Assembly (NCBI GenBank): GCA_023258825.1
Contig: JALQWE010000036.1
Location: 1-15,670, forward strand
Source of the DNA: Planctomycetaceae bacterium
Lineage (GTDB): Bacteria; Planctomycetota; Planctomycetia; Planctomycetales; Planctomycetaceae
Direction of reading: 5' to 3'
Length of the DNA stretch: 15,670 bases
Made by a program: the position numbers and the translations under genes. This document shows positions 13,952-15,670 of this stretch, in pieces. A model generated the notes under the pieces. The model was not told where the DNA came from. It made no database searches and was given only the letters and a program-made list of their open reading frames with translations. Numbering within the stretch: position 1 is the first letter of the stretch; every line of letters starts with the position of its first letter.

Positions 13952-14335
13952 GGCGGGCTCGGCAATCGCCCTGGGCCGTTGGTCGTGTTTCGATTTGTGC
14001 CTGTTGGCCAGGCTTCGTGGCTGGATTTTCTCCGGGTTGTTCCTGTAGAGTCGGTGCGAGGGTCCGGCAGAGCCCGCGGGGCGGATCTGCAGGTTCCGCG
14101 AAGGCGGTCGAAAAATGGCGATGGTTCTGTCGTCGATGGGGCCAGGCTTGCGGTTAGGTCGAGATCTGCCTTTAAGAGTTATTTTGTCTGCGTTTTGGGG
14201 TAAATTAACGCCGCGGTGCACATTTTCTGTCGTCTGCTGATGCTCAACCCCTCCAGCGGTCGACGAAGGTGCGTTGGTTGCAAGTCTGCCTCGTCTGTTT
14301 GTGTTTTCCCTGTCCTGTTCAGTCTGCGTGATTCC
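13952..14335. other. Intergenic region upstream of the RND adaptor gene
   Basis: 384 bases without a convincing gene. A short stem GCGGA (14081-14085) / TCCGC (14095-14099) encloses CTGCAG. An AT-rich patch at 14171-14208 (TTTAAGAGTTATTTTGTC... TAAATTAACG) is the likeliest promoter zone; TAAATT at 14201-14206 could be a -10, but I found no good -35 at the right distance. The frame of the next gene is open from 14216, but residues before 14336 are Cys/Arg-rich and not signal-like. Confidence 0.45.
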
Positions 14336-15547
14336 ATGAAACGAATAGCTCAGCCACTTGCGGTCCTCCTGATCGGTTTCTTCACCGGATGCGCCCAGGA
14401 CGCAGCGCCTGCGGTTGTGCCTCCTCCGCCGGAGGTCACGGTTGCTCTGCCGATTCGGAAGGACGTGACGGAGTTTGTGGAATTCACCGGGCGAGTAGAG
14501 ACTCCGAAGAGCGTCGAGATTCGTCCGCGGGTGTCGGGGTACCTGACGGAGATTCACTTCGCGGATGGGCAGGAAGTCGCCGAGGGGGCTCTGCTGTTTC
14601 AGATTGACAAGCGGCCTTACCAGAATGCACTGGACAATGCCCTGGCACAAAAGACGGCCGCAGAAACTCGTTTGAAAACAACGACGGACAAGTTTGATCG
14701 TACAGAGACGCTGTTCAAAAAGCAGGCAGCGACTCAGGCTGATCTGGACATTGATCAGGGAGCCAAACTGGAAGCAAAAGCCGCTCTGGACGCCGCGGAC
14801 GTGGCAATCAAACAGGCCGAACTGGATCTTTCATTCACTACCATCAACGCACCGATTGCCGGTCGCATCAGTAAGTCCAGCATGACCGAAGGGAACCTTG
14901 TGACGGCTGCCGGACCGAATCCGCCGCTGACCACGATTGTGTCGATGGACCCGATGTACATCTATTTCGATGTGGATGAAGCGACGATTCTGCGGTTTCG
15001 TCAGTTATGGAGAAGCCGGGAAGAAAATGTGCAGTTCACCCGAGTTCGCGAATTGAATTATCCCGTCTTCGCCGGACTCGCCAGTGATACTGGCTTTCCG
15101 CATCAGGGGGTGCTGGATTTTGTCGATAATCGCGTCAGCAGTTCGACCGGAACACTGCAGGTGCGAGCGGAGTTCGAAAACAGCAAACGCCATTTCACTC
15201 CGGGATTCTTCGTCCGTGTGCGTGTTCCGTTCGGTGAAGCTCGGTCGACACTGCTGGTTCCGGATCGCGCGATCATGGCAGACCAGAGTCTGAAGTACGT
15301 GCTGGTGGTCAACAGTGAGAACACCGTGGAACGACGCGATGTTGTCACAGGCTCACTCACGGAAGGTCTGCGAGTGGTTCAGAGCGGTTTGGGGGCCGAT
15401 GAGCGACTGATCATCAACGGTGTCCAGCGTGCCCGTCCCGGGATGAAAGTTGATCCTCACGAAGAAACGCAGTCAGGGAATGTGACGACTCCGGCGACGT
15501 CGCCAGCGCCCAGTACGTCATCCGAAACTCCCGAGGCAAAACCATAG
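14336..15547 (+). CDS. RND efflux periplasmic adaptor (membrane fusion) lipoprotein, AcrA/MexA family
   Basis: 403-residue adaptor that links an inner-membrane RND pump to an outer-membrane channel. Start at 14336 gives a clean lipoprotein signal (MKRIAQPLAVLLIGFFTG) with Cys19 as the lipidated residue; no clear Shine-Dalgarno site is seen. Domains in order: first half of the lipoyl domain (about 60-93, SVEIRPRVSGYL... VAEGALLFQID), an alpha-helical hairpin (94-165, Ala/Lys/Gln-rich, with LFKKQAATQADLD in the tip region), second lipoyl half (166-200, INAPIAGRISKSSMTEGNLV), beta-barrel (about 205-300), membrane-proximal domain (about 305-375, LLVPDRAIMADQ... RRDVVTGS) and a Thr/Ser/Pro-rich tail (376-403). 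Its length is normal for the family. The usual partner, an AcrB-type pump gene, does not begin in the 120 bases that follow, so either it lies beyond the window or the adaptor stands alone. Drug or substrate specificity cannot be inferred. Confidence 0.94.
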   Translation: MKRIAQPLAVLLIGFFTGCAQDAAPAVVPPPPEVTVALPIRKDVTEFVEFTGRVETPKSVEIRPRVSGYLTEIHFADGQEVAEGALLFQIDKRPYQNALDNALAQKTAAETRLKTTTDKFDRTETLFKKQAATQADLDIDQGAKLEAKAALDAADVAIKQAELDLSFTTINAPIAGRISKSSMTEGNLVTAAGPNPPLTTIVSMDPMYIYFDVDEATILRFRQLWRSREENVQFTRVRELNYPVFAGLASDTGFPHQGVLDFVDNRVSSSTGTLQVRAEFENSKRHFTPGFFVRVRVPFGEARSTLLVPDRAIMADQSLKYVLVVNSENTVERRDVVTGSLTEGLRVVQSGLGADERLIINGVQRARPGMKVDPHEETQSGNVTTPATSPAPSTSSETPEAKP

Positions 15548-15594
15548 GCGAATCCTGAAGAGTAGCACCAGAACTTGTGGAGGCCGCAGAACCT

Positions 15595-15669
15595 TCACTG
15601 ATGCGGGCTCGAAATGCTCCCGACAAGGTCCTGAGCGGCTCCGCTGACAGTCTGCCAGTCTTCAGCCGT
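15595..15669 (-). CDS. Possible 3' end of a convergent gene (partial)
   Basis: On the minus strand a frame open to the window edge ends with TGA at 15597-15595 after 24 codons (ending GSISSPHQ). The residues and codon use look protein-like (TAEDWQTVSGAAQDLVG...). It would converge on the RND adaptor gene with a 47-base gap. A plus-strand frame from ATG 15601 is also open to the edge and has no ribosome site at proper distance, so the choice is uncertain. No family can be named from 24 residues. Confidence 0.3.
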   Translation of the reverse strand, partial: TAEDWQTVSGAAQDLVGSISSPHQ

Positions 15670-15670
15670 T

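Noticed and set aside
14216..14335. Extended N-terminus of the RND adaptor from the upstream start
   Set aside because: The 40 extra residues are Cys/Arg-rich and would hide a textbook lipoprotein signal starting at 14336.
13460..14650. Minus-strand open frame of 396 codons over the lipase and RND adaptor genes
   Set aside because: Antisense to two well-supported genes; rich in Arg, His, Gln and Pro; no domain.
1..15670. CRISPR array, insertion sequence, phage or toxin-antitoxin module
   Set aside because: No regularly spaced repeats, transposase or integrase motifs, or small paired toxin-antitoxin genes were found on either strand.

Overview
The window (15,670 bases, GC-rich) looks like chromosomal DNA of a member of the Planctomycetota. 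This is inferred from gene content, not proven. The signs are a secretin with many tandem N-domains, a small lipoprotein of a kind I associate with planctomycetes, a stand-alone MraZ whose DNA-binding loops read DDRFR and ANRSR instead of the usual DxxGR, several genes without a clear Shine-Dalgarno site, and long intergenic stretches. I see no insertion sequence, phage gene, CRISPR array, tRNA or rRNA.

Layout, left to right. (1) Bases 1-3422, plus strand: the 3' part of a type II secretion-type secretin (start lies outside the window), a strong hairpin in the gap, then an uncharacterised lipoprotein. (2) Bases 3467-5972, minus strand: a fused substrate-binding/permease protein of the polar amino-acid ABC family, preceded by a dCTP deaminase gene (dcd). 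They are 298 bases apart, so probably separate transcripts. (3) Bases 5973-6588: a divergent intergenic region holding repeats, hairpins and the best promoter match in the window, reading into a zinc-ribbon SAM methyltransferase (6589-7491). (4) Bases 7492-8109: a noncoding leader, then mraZ (8110-8580) with no mraW or other division/cell-wall gene after it. (5) Bases 8581-9330: 750 bases without a convincing gene but with several small hairpins and repeats, then a 1104-residue SWIM-SNF2 helicase (9331-12645) closed by a perfect 15-bp hairpin. (6) Bases 12923-13951: a predicted Tat-exported lipoprotein lipase/esterase. (7) Bases 14336-15547: the lipoprotein adaptor of an RND efflux pump, with the pump gene presumably beyond the window or elsewhere. 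A possible convergent gene end lies at 15595-15669.

The genes do not form one pathway. Envelope traffic is a common thread (secretin, three lipoproteins, ABC importer, RND adaptor), mixed with nucleotide metabolism (dcd), a chromatin-type motor (SNF2) and a regulator (mraZ). I did not find a clearly new multi-gene system. The most distinctive material is the altered MraZ with its isolated position, and the structured noncoding regions on both sides of it.
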